The notes: generated by a model from the sequence alone, not told the origin. 64,000 nt of DNA from Rhizobium sp. BK313 (GCF_014193655.1 NZ_JACHZQ010000003.1:620001-684000); one strand, 5' to 3'. Positions 34,644-46,110 are shown, numbered from the stretch's first letter. Made by a program: numbers and translations.

Positions 34644-36545
34644 CTATTGTTGTTGCGGCTGCTGGTCGGACTTCTGCAGCAGCGTCGCGACCGGCGAAAT
34701 CACCGGATCCGGCCAGGTGCCGCCGATGAAGAAGGGCAGCATCGGCAGCTCCGGCGCATTGGTCGGGTCGCTCGCCTGGATTGCGCCTGACAGCGCCAGT
34801 CCGTTGCTGCGGAAGGGGACCACGCCGTTCAGCGTCACCGTTTCGTTGCGCCCTACGATCTTGGCGCTGTGAACTTCGACCGATCCCTTGGCGAAGCTTG
34901 CGTCGACGTTCAGGCTGTCGAAATCGAAGGCCGTGTCGGCGATGTCGCTCATCCGGAAAAAGGCCTTGTTGGACGCAAGCGCACGGAAAGCGGAGATGTT
35001 GAACTGCCGGAAAGAACCGGTGGCCGAGGTGAAATGCACCTTGCCGGCCACATCACTGAGATTGGCAGCCCAGATCGGTTTCGATGTGCTGAGTGAAAGC
35101 TCCATCGATCCCGTCGTTAGCGGCAGTGGTCCGGCAAGGTTGAGCCGGGTGAATAGCCCGCCGAAATCGGCGTTGTGAATGGAGATCTGCAATTTGCCGC
35201 CGCCATCGAAATCGCCTTGCGTGACCTCCAGATGCGAGGTGAGCTCTCCGCCCTCGAAGCCGCTGTCGCCGATGTCGAATTTTGCCTTGCCGCCTGCAAC
35301 CAGCAGGCTGGCGCCGATATCATCGAATTGAAAGGGGCCGAGCACGGCTTTGTTCGACGAGAGCCGCATATCCAGGTCAAGACGCTGCAGCGGATTGCCG
35401 TTGAGCAATGCGTCGATGGCAGTATCGGCGGCCAGCCGCATGGAAAATGCCGCCAGGAAAGGATTGAGGTTCATCTGGTCGAAGGCGAGCGTGCCGGAAA
35501 TCTTCGGCTTGCCTGCCGTCGAATAGCTCAGATCCATGACGCCGGATGCGGCAGAGTCGTTGACCTTGAAGTTCAGATTATTGAAGCGCAGGCCATTTGG
35601 GATCGCGGCAACGTCGGCATTGAGGGAGACGTTCTGCAGCGTATCTGCAGCCGGCAGATGCTCCCCGCTCCAGGCCAGGAAAGAAGGCACATTCGGCACG
35701 CTGAGATCCAGATTTCCGGCCAGCTCGGCGAAATTGGAAATGCTGGTGGCGCCGGTATAAGTCCAGTTGATCAGCGGCGAGGAGAAGCTTGTCTTCGCAT
35801 CGACCATCTTGCCGGCAAAGAGCAGCAGAGGCTGGTCGGAATTGAAATCGATCTTGACGTCCTGACCATTGAGACGAGCCAGGATGACGGCGGTCATCGC
35901 GCGGGATAGCCGCGGCCAGGAGATGTCGGCATTCACGCCGCTCATCTTGTAGAGGTTGCCGCTGCGGTCATCCGTCATCTCGACGCTGCCGTCCTCGATG
36001 GTCAGAGTACCGATGGCGGCATCCTGATCCCGGCTCATCGGCATGCCCTGGTTGGAGGATTTCTCCACCCGTTCGATTGCCTTTGACAGCAGCCCTTCAT
36101 TCGTCCAGTCGATAAGACCGGTCTCGTCACGCCGGATATAGATCACCGGCCGCAGGAAATGGAACTCATGAAAATGCGCGCGTCCACGCAGCGCGGCAAA
36201 CAGCGAGAAATCCGCCGAGAGGCTGTCGACATGGCCGAGCACCTTGCCGTTTTTCGTGGGTTCGCGGATGGTGACCTGGTTGAGCGTCACGCGCGGCGTC
36301 GGCCAGAACTCCAGCGTCGGGGCGCCCTCGATCTGGGCGCGATATCCTGTCCAGTCCGACAGCGCTTTCTCAATACCGGAGCGCACCAGGCCGCTGGAGA
36401 TCAGAAATGGGGCGGTTGCCCTGAAAACGGCAAAGACGATGATGATGGTGAGAACGGCGATGCCCGTGGTGCGCGCAACTGCAGGCAACCAGCGCGAGGC
36501 AGATCGCATCGTCATCAACCACTTTTTGTTTCTCGACGCTCTCAT
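34644..36545 (-). CDS. AsmA-family membrane protein
   Basis: The product from ATG 36545 has 633 residues with an N-terminal membrane helix (GIAVLTIIIVFAVFRATAPF) and a long beta-rich periplasmic body with the AsmA start block ATAPFLISSGLVRSGIEKALS. AsmA-like proteins are bridge-type lipid transporters or assist outer-membrane biogenesis. A more upstream frame reaches 36623, but its start region is A+T-rich and lacks a ribosome site. It is divergent from acetoacetyl-CoA synthetase. Its exact partner is unknown. Confidence 0.82.
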   Translation of the reverse strand: MRASRNKKWLMTMRSASRWLPAVARTTGIAVLTIIIVFAVFRATAPFLISSGLVRSGIEKALSDWTGYRAQIEGAPTLEFWPTPRVTLNQVTIREPTKNGKVLGHVDSLSADFSLFAALRGRAHFHEFHFLRPVIYIRRDETGLIDWTNEGLLSKAIERVEKSSNQGMPMSRDQDAAIGTLTIEDGSVEMTDDRSGNLYKMSGVNADISWPRLSRAMTAVILARLNGQDVKIDFNSDQPLLLFAGKMVDAKTSFSSPLINWTYTGATSISNFAELAGNLDLSVPNVPSFLAWSGEHLPAADTLQNVSLNADVAAIPNGLRFNNLNFKVNDSAASGVMDLSYSTAGKPKISGTLAFDQMNLNPFLAAFSMRLAADTAIDALLNGNPLQRLDLDMRLSSNKAVLGPFQFDDIGASLLVAGGKAKFDIGDSGFEGGELTSHLEVTQGDFDGGGKLQISIHNADFGGLFTRLNLAGPLPLTTGSMELSLSTSKPIWAANLSDVAGKVHFTSATGSFRQFNISAFRALASNKAFFRMSDIADTAFDFDSLNVDASFAKGSVEVHSAKIVGRNETVTLNGVVPFRSNGLALSGAIQASDPTNAPELPMLPFFIGGTWPDPVISPVATLLQKSDQQPQQQ

Positions 36546-36660
36546 GATCCCACGCAGACTTTCATACTCATAGCGCTGATATGCCTGTGTTTGCCGGATA
36601 TAGGAAATGATCGGCGGATGCAAACATTGTACAGCGGGAAGACCGCGACTAACTTTATAA

Positions 36661-36675
36661 TGCGCTGCAGCATGC
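36661..36675. promoter_or_regulatory. TGC/GCA-rich motif upstream of acetoacetyl-CoA synthetase
   Basis: TGCGCTGCAGCATGC, 31 bases before acsA2, has four TGC/GCA units in near-palindromic order. It resembles TGC-rich sites found before phasin genes and recalls those bound by PhaR-type regulators (from memory). See 38871 and 46111. Regulatory meaning is inferred. Confidence 0.35.
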
Positions 36676-36705
36676 TATATAAACCGAAAAACCGGGGGAG
36701 ATAAT

Positions 36706-38658
<1,953 letters not shown>

Positions 38659-38744
38659 CCCTTCTCTTAAAACTGAGGGGCAAACGATGACCTATGGGCG
38701 GTAACCCGGCGTTAAGAGAGATTGGTCAAAGGTAAAATCCAACT

Positions 38745-38869
38745 TGGGGCCGTTCGCATGAACTAGGACGGCTTGGAGCCGCGAGGCTCCCGAAACATGA
38801 CGTTGATCGACTCGAGCTCTCGTTAGACAGCATCAATTCAAAGGCAGCGCTATCCGCTGCCTTTTTTTC
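38745..38869 (+). ncRNA. Candidate small RNA with intrinsic terminator
   Basis: A hairpin with a stable GCGA tetraloop (GGAGCC/GGCTCC, 38775-38790), an unpaired stretch of about 50 bases and a terminator hairpin with seven T (38841-38869) follow each other. This is the shape of Hfq-dependent trans-acting sRNAs in rhizobia. The terminator lies about 180 bases past acsA2, further than usual for that gene. I cannot see a clear promoter, so the 5' end is a guess, and a long acsA2 3' UTR is the alternative. Confidence 0.35.
38841..38869 (+). terminator. Intrinsic terminator before RNA helicase gene
   Basis: AAGGCAGCG (38841-38849) pairs with CGCTGCCTT (38855-38863) around CTATC, followed by a run of T. 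It ends either acsA2 or an independent small RNA. Confidence 0.88.
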
Positions 38870-38870
38870 G

Positions 38871-38885
38871 TTGTGCATCGCACAA
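38871..38885. promoter_or_regulatory. TTGTGC-N3-GCACAA palindrome upstream of helicase
   Basis: TTGTGCATCGCACAA is a perfect 6+6 dyad with three central bases, 124 bases before the helicase start. The same dyad with another centre (ACC), also followed by AT, occurs upstream of the phasin gene at 46111-46125. Two long copies near PHB-linked genes hint at one regulator. Confidence 0.5.
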
Positions 38886-39008
38886 ATACGCGCCCGCTCT
38901 GTACATTGGCGTGCCGACCAAGTATGTGCACGCTTGAAGAAGAGGCCTGCAACGTGCGGGCCACGATGATCCGCGCCGGCTGGCGCGAAGAATTCCGAAA
39001 GACAAGAT

Positions 39009-40925
39009 ATGACCGAATTCGAAGGCATCGTTCCTGCGATTGCCCAGGCTTTGGCAAAGCGCGGTTACGAAGCGCTGACGCCGGTACAAAAGGCTATGCT
39101 CGATCCTGGCCTCGCCGGTAAGGATGCCCTTGTTTCGGCGCAGACCGGCTCGGGAAAGACGGTCGCCTTCGGCCTGGCGCTGGCTCCGAGCCTGCTGCAG
39201 GGCGCCGAGCGCTTCGGCCGCGCCGGTACACCACTGGCGTTGGCGATCGCTCCCACTCGCGAACTGGCGCTGCAGGTCCAGCGCGAGTTGGAATGGCTGT
39301 ATGAACTGACAGGCGCGACCATTGCCTCCTGTGTCGGCGGCATGGATATGCGTACCGAAAAGCGGGCATTGGAACGCGGCGCGCACATTGTCGTCGGCAC
39401 ACCAGGCCGCCTTTGCGACCATATTCGCCGCAACTCGCTCGACATCTCCGAGCTCAAGGCCGTCGTGCTGGACGAGGCCGACGAAATGCTCGATCTCGGC
39501 TTCCGTGAAGACCTGGAATTCATCCTGGAAACTGCGCCGGCGGAGCGTCGGACGCTGATGTTTTCGGCAACCGTGCCGCGTTCGATCGCAAAGCTTGCTG
39601 AAAACTACCAGCGCGACGCCGTCCGCATCGCTACCGCCTCGGAAGCCAAGCAGCATGTCGATATCGACTATCGCGCCCTGACGGTCGTCCCGAGCGACAG
39701 GGAAAACGCCATCATCAACGTTCTGCGCTACTACGAAGCCCAGAACGCCATCGTCTTCTGCTCGACGCGCGCGGCCGTCAACCATCTGACGGCGCGCTTC
39801 AACAACAGAGGCTTCTCTGTCGTGGCCCTGTCGGGCGAGCTCAGCCAGAGCGAGCGTACGCATGCGCTGCAGGCCATGCGCGACGGCCGCGCCCGGGTTT
39901 GCATCGCCACGGATGTCGCCGCTCGCGGCATCGACCTGCCGGGCCTCGATCTCGTCGTTCATGCGGATTTGCCGACCAATCCGGAAACGCTGCTGCATCG
40001 CAGCGGCCGCACGGGCCGCGCTGGCCGCAAGGGCGTCAGCGCTCTGATCGTGCCGCTCAGTGCCCGCCGCCGTACGGAACGCCTTCTCGAGGCTGCCCGC
40101 ATCCGCGCGACCTGGGCAAAGCCGCCCTCGGCCGAGGAAGTAAGCGGTCGCGACGATGAGCGTCTTCTCGCCGATCCGGTTTTGTCCGAGCCGTTACGCG
40201 ACGACGAACGATCTTTCGTCCGGCAATTGCTGGAGCAACATGGCGCCGAACAGGTCGCTGCAGCCTTCTTGCGTCAATATCGCGTCGGTCATTCCGCGCC
40301 GGAAGACCTGCTGGATGTTCCTGCTGAGGGCGAACGTAAAAAGCCCCGTCGCGATGAGTTCGCCGCTCCGCGCGATGAGACGCCCTTCACCCGTACCGAC
40401 TTTACGGACGGCGTGTGGGTGTCGCTTTCGGTCGGCCGCAAGCAGAATGCCGAGCCGCGCTGGCTGATCCCCATGCTCTGCCGCAACGGCAACCTCACTA
40501 AGCGCGATATCGGCGCGATCAAGATGCAGCCGGAGGAAACCTTCGTCGAGTTTTCCGCCGAAGGTGCCGAGCGGTTCCTGACGGCGATCGGCCCGGACAA
40601 GACGCTGGAACGGGGCATCCGCGTCAAGCCGCTTGCCGGCATGCCGGATTTTTCGCAGGCCAAGCGGGAAGGAACCTACGGAAAGAAGAAGCCCTTCGCC
40701 GACAAGGCTCCCCGTCCTCAGGAGGATGGTAAACCAAAATGGAAGTCCGCCCGCAAGCCGGAACGGACACAGGGCGGCGAGGGCGCAGTTTCGGAACGTC
40801 CGGGCAATAAGCCCTGGGCCAAGAAACCCGGCAAGCCGAGTTTCGCCAAAAACGACGGCCCTCCGCCGGCGGGCAAGCCGAACTCGCGAGCCAAGCGCAA
40901 GGCTACCCGGTCTCAGGGGGAATAG
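39009..40925 (+). CDS. DEAD-box ATP-dependent RNA helicase, DbpA-like C-terminal domain
   Basis: The 638-residue helicase has all DEAD motifs: AQTGSGKT, PTRELALQV, TPGRL, DEAD in VLDEADEML, SAT in MFSATVP and HRSGRTGRAGRKG. A C-terminal domain (DGVWVSLSVGRKQNAEPRWL, core around residues 465-540) matches the DbpA/CsdA RNA-binding RRM fold, followed by a basic, Lys/Pro-rich tail of about 90 residues. It should remodel structured RNA, perhaps rRNA. Whether it is the cold-shock CsdA or DbpA orthologue cannot be settled. Its leader contains the palindrome at 38871. Confidence 0.92.
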   Translation: MTEFEGIVPAIAQALAKRGYEALTPVQKAMLDPGLAGKDALVSAQTGSGKTVAFGLALAPSLLQGAERFGRAGTPLALAIAPTRELALQVQRELEWLYELTGATIASCVGGMDMRTEKRALERGAHIVVGTPGRLCDHIRRNSLDISELKAVVLDEADEMLDLGFREDLEFILETAPAERRTLMFSATVPRSIAKLAENYQRDAVRIATASEAKQHVDIDYRALTVVPSDRENAIINVLRYYEAQNAIVFCSTRAAVNHLTARFNNRGFSVVALSGELSQSERTHALQAMRDGRARVCIATDVAARGIDLPGLDLVVHADLPTNPETLLHRSGRTGRAGRKGVSALIVPLSARRRTERLLEAARIRATWAKPPSAEEVSGRDDERLLADPVLSEPLRDDERSFVRQLLEQHGAEQVAAAFLRQYRVGHSAPEDLLDVPAEGERKKPRRDEFAAPRDETPFTRTDFTDGVWVSLSVGRKQNAEPRWLIPMLCRNGNLTKRDIGAIKMQPEETFVEFSAEGAERFLTAIGPDKTLERGIRVKPLAGMPDFSQAKREGTYGKKKPFADKAPRPQEDGKPKWKSARKPERTQGGEGAVSERPGNKPWAKKPGKPSFAKNDGPPPAGKPNSRAKRKATRSQGE

Positions 40926-40928
40926 TTT

Positions 40929-40954
40929 CGGCCTTCTCTGAAAGGAGGAGGCCG
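40929..40954. terminator. Hairpin between convergent helicase and methyltransferase genes
   Basis: CGGCCTTCTC (40929-40938) pairs with GAGGAGGCCG (40945-40954) with one G-U pair. No T-run follows, so termination is only probable. Confidence 0.45.
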
Positions 40955-41019
40955 CTCAGGCGACTTTTCTGCGAGGCCTCGCCGCGCTGGCGTGACCTTG
41001 TGGTCCCGGCAGCGAGCAG

Positions 41020-42042
41020 CTATTCGAAGAAGACTAGGCTCGCCGGCGATGGCGGCAATGGTTTTACCGCCGCGTTCCGAAAGCCGGCCCGCTGCGCCAT
41101 CTCGTTCAGATCCTTCTGTGTATAGGCATCGCCGCTTGGCGTCGTGGCCAGCATGGCCAATGAGAAAGCGGCCGCAAAGGGAGGGCTGATGCGATCCTCG
41201 TTCGGCACGAATTCCACCGCGATGACCTTGCCCCCGGCGCTAAGGCTTCCCTTGACCTTCCGGAGCAATCCGGCGCAGGTTTCCATATCGAAGTGATGCA
41301 AGAAATTCGGGAGAAGGATGAGGTCGTAATCCCCGCCCCAATCGACCTCGAAGGCGCTGCCGGCAATCGTCCTGTAACGTTCCGCCACGCCGAATTCCCG
41401 CGCATGATGCTTGGCGAGTTCCAGAACAGAACTCCAATCGACCGCGACGATTTCGGCCGACGGAACGGTCTTGGCGATCTCGATGCCGAACCGTCCGTGG
41501 CCGGCGGCAATGTCTAGCACCTTCTTCGGCGGTCTCGCCCAACTGGCCACTTCGGCGGCAACGCCAGCGATACTGACCGCCATGAACGCTCCCATGCCGC
41601 GGGCGAATTTCACCCAGACGGGATTGTCCGCCGAAATATTCGCCAACCCCACGGACCCGCCATTGCGCACATAGGAGATCGGATCGTCCAGAAACTGGCT
41701 GTTCATCTCGGGTGCGGCGAGGAATTCGACGGCCGCGCCCATATAGGCCGGCGAATGCCGGTCGAGAAACGCGCGACTCGATGGTGTAAGGGCATAGTCG
41801 TCGCCCGTTTTCGTCAAAAATCCCTCGACGACGAGGTAGTCACACAGAATGCGCAAGCCGCGTTCTGCGGCATTGGTGGCGGCTGCCAGGGACGCCGCGC
41901 TGCCGCCGTCGCCGATCAAGGTGAAAATATCGAGTTCTATGGCGGCCTTGATTGCAGCCGTTTTCCGACATGCAAACATCGCATCCACGATCAGATTGGG
42001 CGAAACCTCGTCCATGCCTGCTTCCGCTGCCGTCGATGACAT
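41020..42042 (-). CDS. SAM-dependent O-methyltransferase (winged-helix type)
   Basis: From ATG 42042 (GGGGAGG upstream) the product has 340 residues. The N-terminus is a winged-helix dimerisation domain (VDAMFACRKTAAIKAAIELDIF), and the C-terminus is a class I methyltransferase fold with the glycine motif VLDIAAGHGRFGIEIA and acidic motif IVAVDW. This is the plant-type/antibiotic O-methyltransferase family, whose members methylate hydroxyl groups of small aromatic or polyketide molecules. It is isolated from any other biosynthetic gene, so the substrate is unknown. An in-frame start at 42099 is less likely. Confidence 0.87.
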   Translation of the reverse strand: MSSTAAEAGMDEVSPNLIVDAMFACRKTAAIKAAIELDIFTLIGDGGSAASLAAATNAAERGLRILCDYLVVEGFLTKTGDDYALTPSSRAFLDRHSPAYMGAAVEFLAAPEMNSQFLDDPISYVRNGGSVGLANISADNPVWVKFARGMGAFMAVSIAGVAAEVASWARPPKKVLDIAAGHGRFGIEIAKTVPSAEIVAVDWSSVLELAKHHAREFGVAERYRTIAGSAFEVDWGGDYDLILLPNFLHHFDMETCAGLLRKVKGSLSAGGKVIAVEFVPNEDRISPPFAAAFSLAMLATTPSGDAYTQKDLNEMAQRAGFRNAAVKPLPPSPASLVFFE

Positions 42043-42192
42043 TGGAGCCTCCCCTTGCGTCCAACGACCGGCCGGGATGGCCGATCCCAACGGGGCCAAA
42101 CTATCCCATAAAAAGCAACCCTGTGTAAGTGAGTAGCTATTTAAGTACTCATAAGGGGTATTGCCGGCTTGCCCGACGAAAAGGCTTATTCT

Positions 42193-42294
42193 GGAGCGGT
42201 TCAGTTTTTCACCGAAATACTGAACTGCTCTATCCCTTTGTTTTCACGCAATTTCGGACGGAATACCGCTACGCACTTTTCCTGGGATTGCTCT
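42193..42294. repeat. Rhizobial double palindromic intergenic repeat
   Basis: Two palindromes lie in tandem: GAGCGGTTCAGT/ACTGAACTGCTC (42194-42230) around a T-rich loop, and GCAATTTCGG...GGGATTGCTC (42248-42293). The sequence GCACTTTTCC, here facing the pdhS1 end, recurs in repeats I recall from many rhizobial genomes. It reaches the pdhS1 stop codon and may serve as its terminator. Family naming is from memory. Confidence 0.6.
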
Positions 42295-45200
42295 AATTCG
42301 CCAATACGCGCGGCGACGGGAAAGTGATTTCCACCAGGGTTCCCTCGTTCGGCGCCGAATTGATCGAGAAGTTCGCCCTGTTAGCGTCGACCATGGCTTT
42401 GGTCAGCGGCAGGCCGAGGCCGGTGCCGTCGCCGCGTTTGCGAGCATTGGTCGAGACCTGGCGGAAAGGCTTCATCGCCTGTTCCAGTTCCGAGCGGGTC
42501 ATGCCGACGCCGGTATCGCGAATGCGCATCACCACGCTGCCGTTGCCCTCGTAAGAGGTGGAAACCACGATCTGGCCGCCCGACGGCGTGAAGCGGATGG
42601 CGTTCGACAAGATGTTCAGCGCGATCTGCTTGATCGAGCGCAGGTCGGCGACGACATTCGGCACGGCCTGCGACAGCGCCGTGCGGATGATGACTCGCTG
42701 GGTGTTCGCCTGTGGCTGCACCAACGACACGGCTTCGGCAATCGCCTCGTTGAGGCCGACAGAGGAAAATTCCAGGTCCATCTCACCGGCTTCGATCTTG
42801 GAGATGTCCAGCAGATCGTTGACGATGTCGAGCACGTGCCGGCCCGAGCGGCCGATGTCGGTCGCATATTCGATATAACGGGAATGGCCGATCGGCCCGA
42901 AGCGCTCGCCGGCCATCATGTCGGAAAAGCCGATGATGGCGTTGAGCGGCGTGCGGATCTCATGGCTGACGCGGGCGAGGAAATCGGTCTTGTGGGCATT
43001 GGCGGTCTCCGCCGCACGCTTGGCATTGCGCAACTCTTCCTCGGTGCGCTTCCACTGCGTGATGTCGCGGATGACGGCGCAATAGCCATTGGAGGAGTTC
43101 AGCCGCCCCATGGTCATGAACAGGGGCACGAAGCCGCCTGAGGCCTCGCGACCGATAACCTCGCGGCCATCGTTCAGCACGCTCGCGACGCCATGGCCGG
43201 AGAGCCCGGCGAGATAGTCGAGCACAGCTTTCTGGCTCTCATGCGCAAACAGCATGACGAAAGGTTTGCCGCGGGTTTCCTGGTCATCAAAGTTGAAGAG
43301 CGCGCTTGCCGAGCGGTTCATCGAGCGGATCTCGCCCTCCTGCCCGATGATGACGACGCCATCCGTTGCCGTTTCCAGGGTCGAACGCAGCTCTTCGATT
43401 TCGACCTGCAGCTTGGCGAGTTTTTCGACCATGCGCTCAGGCCGCGCTTCTTCGGGCACAGGCTCCGATGGCGGCGTGGAGGTCTCGCTTTTTTCGAGCG
43501 GCATCAGCGCCAGCATCAAAGCGGTGCCGTCCTCCCAACGGATCGATTGTAGCCGTGCGGTGACCGGCACGAGCGCATCGTCGGCGCGTACGACCATCAT
43601 CGTGCCCGGCCGTTCGGTCTTGCCCTCAAGGTCGTGGCGCTGCAAAAGCGCATCCAGCCCGCCGACATGGTCGAGGTCTGTAAGGCTTTCATAGCCCGTC
43701 AGCCGCAGGAATTCCGGATTGCCATGAATCAGCCGGTCGCCGGCATGGACGAGAATGGCAAGCGGCAGTTGGTCGACGATCTCGGCCGACAGGCCATCGC
43801 GCATTTTCACGCGTGGCGGAATCGCGGTGCTTAAGACCTCCAGCGGGTCGAAACCTTCTTCCGGCTCGCCGGAGGTTTTCGATCCCTCCAGGTCGGGGGT
43901 GGCTTCCTCTTTCGGCTTTCCGATCTCTGCCGGAGGTTCGGCCATGTCCCGTTCGGATCGTGCCGCCTCGTCGGTTTCCGGCACTGTTTCGGCATGCGGC
44001 GTCTCTTCGCCAATATTGCCTTCGGCCGGCGCCTCGACGGTGTCGGATAGAATCTCGTCTGCTGCATTCGGCTGCGGGCTGGCGTCGGCGATCTCCTCGG
44101 GCTGCTCCAGCCCTTCAGGCTGATGGGCTGATGGCTCGGCGCGTTTGCCGAAGGGATCAAGTTGTCGGGCGATCTCGCGGAAGGCTGCTTGTTCGCTGGG
44201 CGACAGGCCTCCTTGCGTCAACGGGCGGCGCTCATGCAACTGGATGACCTTGTCGGATTCGCGGCGGTTCGGCGTCTCGGCAATCTTCAGGGCCGGCGGC
44301 TCGTCGTTCCCCGAAGCAGGCTTCTCGGTTGCCTCGGGTCCAGCTTCGTGCGCAGTCTCCTCGCCTGCGGCAACACCGTCCTCCGTCGGAGCATGCAGCG
44401 CTTCTTCAGCAATTGCCGGCGCGGCCGTCTCCGCAACAGGCTTTTCTGCAATGCCCGGCATCGGGGCTGCCCGTTCTTCCTCTGCACCCAACGTCAAGCC
44501 AAGCTTCATCGGATCTTCGATGGCATCGGAGAGGCGGACGACGCCGAAGCCTCTGAAGCCGTCGAAATCGCGGCTTCGCGTGTAGGTCGGCAAAGCGGCC
44601 AGATCGACTGGCACCATCAGGCTGGTCTTTTCCACCGGCCAGTAGATCGTCCGCCCCGACCATGTATCGCGTCGCGCCAGAAGCTCGGCGATCTTCCCGT
44701 CCGGATCGAGATTGAAATGCCTGGCAATGTCGGCGAAGGCAACGCCCGTTACCTTCGTGGCATGCGGGCCTACGGCTTCTGCAAACTCGCGCGAGACTTC
44801 GCTGAAGCGGCCCTCGGCGTCGATCCTCCAGACGAAGCGCGTGGCGCGACCGTTGCGATGAAAAATGAAACCCTCTGGCTGTCCGACCTCGGAAGCGGCA
44901 GCCTCGGCCCTGGCCGGTTCCGCGCTTGCTTCCGCATGCTCCACCGGCCTTTCCGCGGCGCTCGGCGGAAAATCGTCATCGGCCTCCGGGACAAGCTCGT
45001 CGGCATGCGCTGCCGCCTCGATCTGTTCCGGCGTCGCGCCGTCCATCATCACCAGCGCATCGATATCCTGGCCTGCAGCATCGGACTGTGCATGTGTCTC
45101 TTCATAGTCGGCGGCAGAACCTTCCGGCGCGTCCTCGACCTCTTCGATGTCAGCCACTGCATCAATGACGTCAGGAGACGGCACTTCTGCGGCAGATACG

Positions 45201-45994
45201 GGCGTCTCCTCGGCCGCTGCGGCTTCGAGTTCCTTCCGCGCCTCTTCCGCCTCCGGCTCGGTCGCTGCGCCCGTGGCAGGGGCGGCAGATGCGCCAGCAC
45301 CGAGGCTCTCCGCCGGATCGAGATTATTGGCTACGGTTTCGACGACGAAGAGCAGATGCAAGGCAGGGATTTCCGACAGCTTGCCGACGGCGGCGGGCAG
45401 ATAACCGCGGCCGGTCGGGATCGGCCGCTTGATCAGTCGTTCCGCCTGCGCGCCGGCCATGGTCGTCAACATCTTTGTTGTCTGCGGCGTCACGCCAAGC
45501 GCATCGAAGCGGGCGGAAGCAGCGATGACCTCGCCGTCACGTCCGATCACGGCCATGTGCGTATCGGGATCGTCGAAACCGTCGATCATCCGCTTTGCGC
45601 TCTCGGCTGCGGCCAGCGGCTTGGAGGAGACCGGTGACGAAAACAGGATCGCCTCTTCGCCTGCCTGGACGCGGATGATTTCGACCGCGGCGTTGACGAC
45701 TGCGCGCTGGAAGCCGGAGGCCATGCGGATCAGGAAGGTACGCTGGTCGCCGACGGCACCAAGTCCGCGTGCCGTCGCCTCGATCTGCCGGAAGGAGACA
45801 TCACCGGCTTTCGGCCCTTGGTCGAGAAAATCATAGATGATGTCGAAGCCGAAGAGATTGGCGCCGGCGCCGTTGGCCCAGAGCACGCGATCCATCCCGG
45901 TCGAAAACAGCACCATGGCTTCGCCGCGCGCAAAACGCTCCCGAACGCGGGGATGCACGGCAATGTCAATGAATGGGTACTGAATTGCGGGCAT
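42293..45994 (-). CDS. pdhS1: PdhS1-like PleC/DivJ-type sensor histidine kinase
   Basis: This 1233-residue kinase ends in a HisKA domain with His1011 in VSHEIRTPLNAIIGFSD, followed by the ERFGPIGHSRYIEYATDI block typical of the PleC/DivJ/PdhS group, and a HATPase domain with N-, G1- and G2-type motifs (NAIRFTP, DTGVGM, GTGLGLPL). PAS domains precede the kinase. No membrane helix is evident, so it is probably cytoplasmic, like Brucella PdhS. It should act on DivK and thus on CtrA and cell-cycle asymmetry. A very acidic, Ala/Glu/Pro-rich region spans about 220-780. Position near zwf agrees with A. tumefaciens pdhS1 from memory. Confidence 0.82.
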   Translation of the reverse strand: MPAIQYPFIDIAVHPRVRERFARGEAMVLFSTGMDRVLWANGAGANLFGFDIIYDFLDQGPKAGDVSFRQIEATARGLGAVGDQRTFLIRMASGFQRAVVNAAVEIIRVQAGEEAILFSSPVSSKPLAAAESAKRMIDGFDDPDTHMAVIGRDGEVIAASARFDALGVTPQTTKMLTTMAGAQAERLIKRPIPTGRGYLPAAVGKLSEIPALHLLFVVETVANNLDPAESLGAGASAAPATGAATEPEAEEARKELEAAAAEETPVSAAEVPSPDVIDAVADIEEVEDAPEGSAADYEETHAQSDAAGQDIDALVMMDGATPEQIEAAAHADELVPEADDDFPPSAAERPVEHAEASAEPARAEAAASEVGQPEGFIFHRNGRATRFVWRIDAEGRFSEVSREFAEAVGPHATKVTGVAFADIARHFNLDPDGKIAELLARRDTWSGRTIYWPVEKTSLMVPVDLAALPTYTRSRDFDGFRGFGVVRLSDAIEDPMKLGLTLGAEEERAAPMPGIAEKPVAETAAPAIAEEALHAPTEDGVAAGEETAHEAGPEATEKPASGNDEPPALKIAETPNRRESDKVIQLHERRPLTQGGLSPSEQAAFREIARQLDPFGKRAEPSAHQPEGLEQPEEIADASPQPNAADEILSDTVEAPAEGNIGEETPHAETVPETDEAARSERDMAEPPAEIGKPKEEATPDLEGSKTSGEPEEGFDPLEVLSTAIPPRVKMRDGLSAEIVDQLPLAILVHAGDRLIHGNPEFLRLTGYESLTDLDHVGGLDALLQRHDLEGKTERPGTMMVVRADDALVPVTARLQSIRWEDGTALMLALMPLEKSETSTPPSEPVPEEARPERMVEKLAKLQVEIEELRSTLETATDGVVIIGQEGEIRSMNRSASALFNFDDQETRGKPFVMLFAHESQKAVLDYLAGLSGHGVASVLNDGREVIGREASGGFVPLFMTMGRLNSSNGYCAVIRDITQWKRTEEELRNAKRAAETANAHKTDFLARVSHEIRTPLNAIIGFSDMMAGERFGPIGHSRYIEYATDIGRSGRHVLDIVNDLLDISKIEAGEMDLEFSSVGLNEAIAEAVSLVQPQANTQRVIIRTALSQAVPNVVADLRSIKQIALNILSNAIRFTPSGGQIVVSTSYEGNGSVVMRIRDTGVGMTRSELEQAMKPFRQVSTNARKRGDGTGLGLPLTKAMVDANRANFSINSAPNEGTLVEITFPSPRVLAN

Positions 45995-46110
45995 GTTCCA
46001 ACCTGCTCTGCGGGCGTGATCGCCTCTCTTGCTTTAACGCTTTATTAATAACGGCGCCCCGGTTTCAGGTCCAGCGAAGGGCCAGGTTTTCGACTGGCAG
46101 GGTTAATGCG

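Larger units (their letters stand above)
38659..39008. other. Intergenic region acsA2 - RNA helicase
   Basis: About 350 bases without an ORF. It holds a GGAGCC-GCGA-GGCTCC hairpin (38775-38790), an intrinsic terminator (38841-38869), and immediately after it the palindrome TTGTGCATCGCACAA (38871-38885). The first two suggest an independent small RNA, and the last a regulatory site for the helicase. Confidence 0.6.

Noticed and set aside
36546..36623. Upstream extension of the AsmA-like protein
   Set aside because: In frame but lacks a ribosome site and is polar with many Tyr/Arg codons, unlike the start of other AsmA proteins; the divergent acsA2 promoter must fit here.
44162..45637. 491-residue frame on the plus strand across pdhS1
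   Set aside because: Arises from the Ala/Glu-rich low-complexity part of pdhS1 read in reverse; no start signal or domain.
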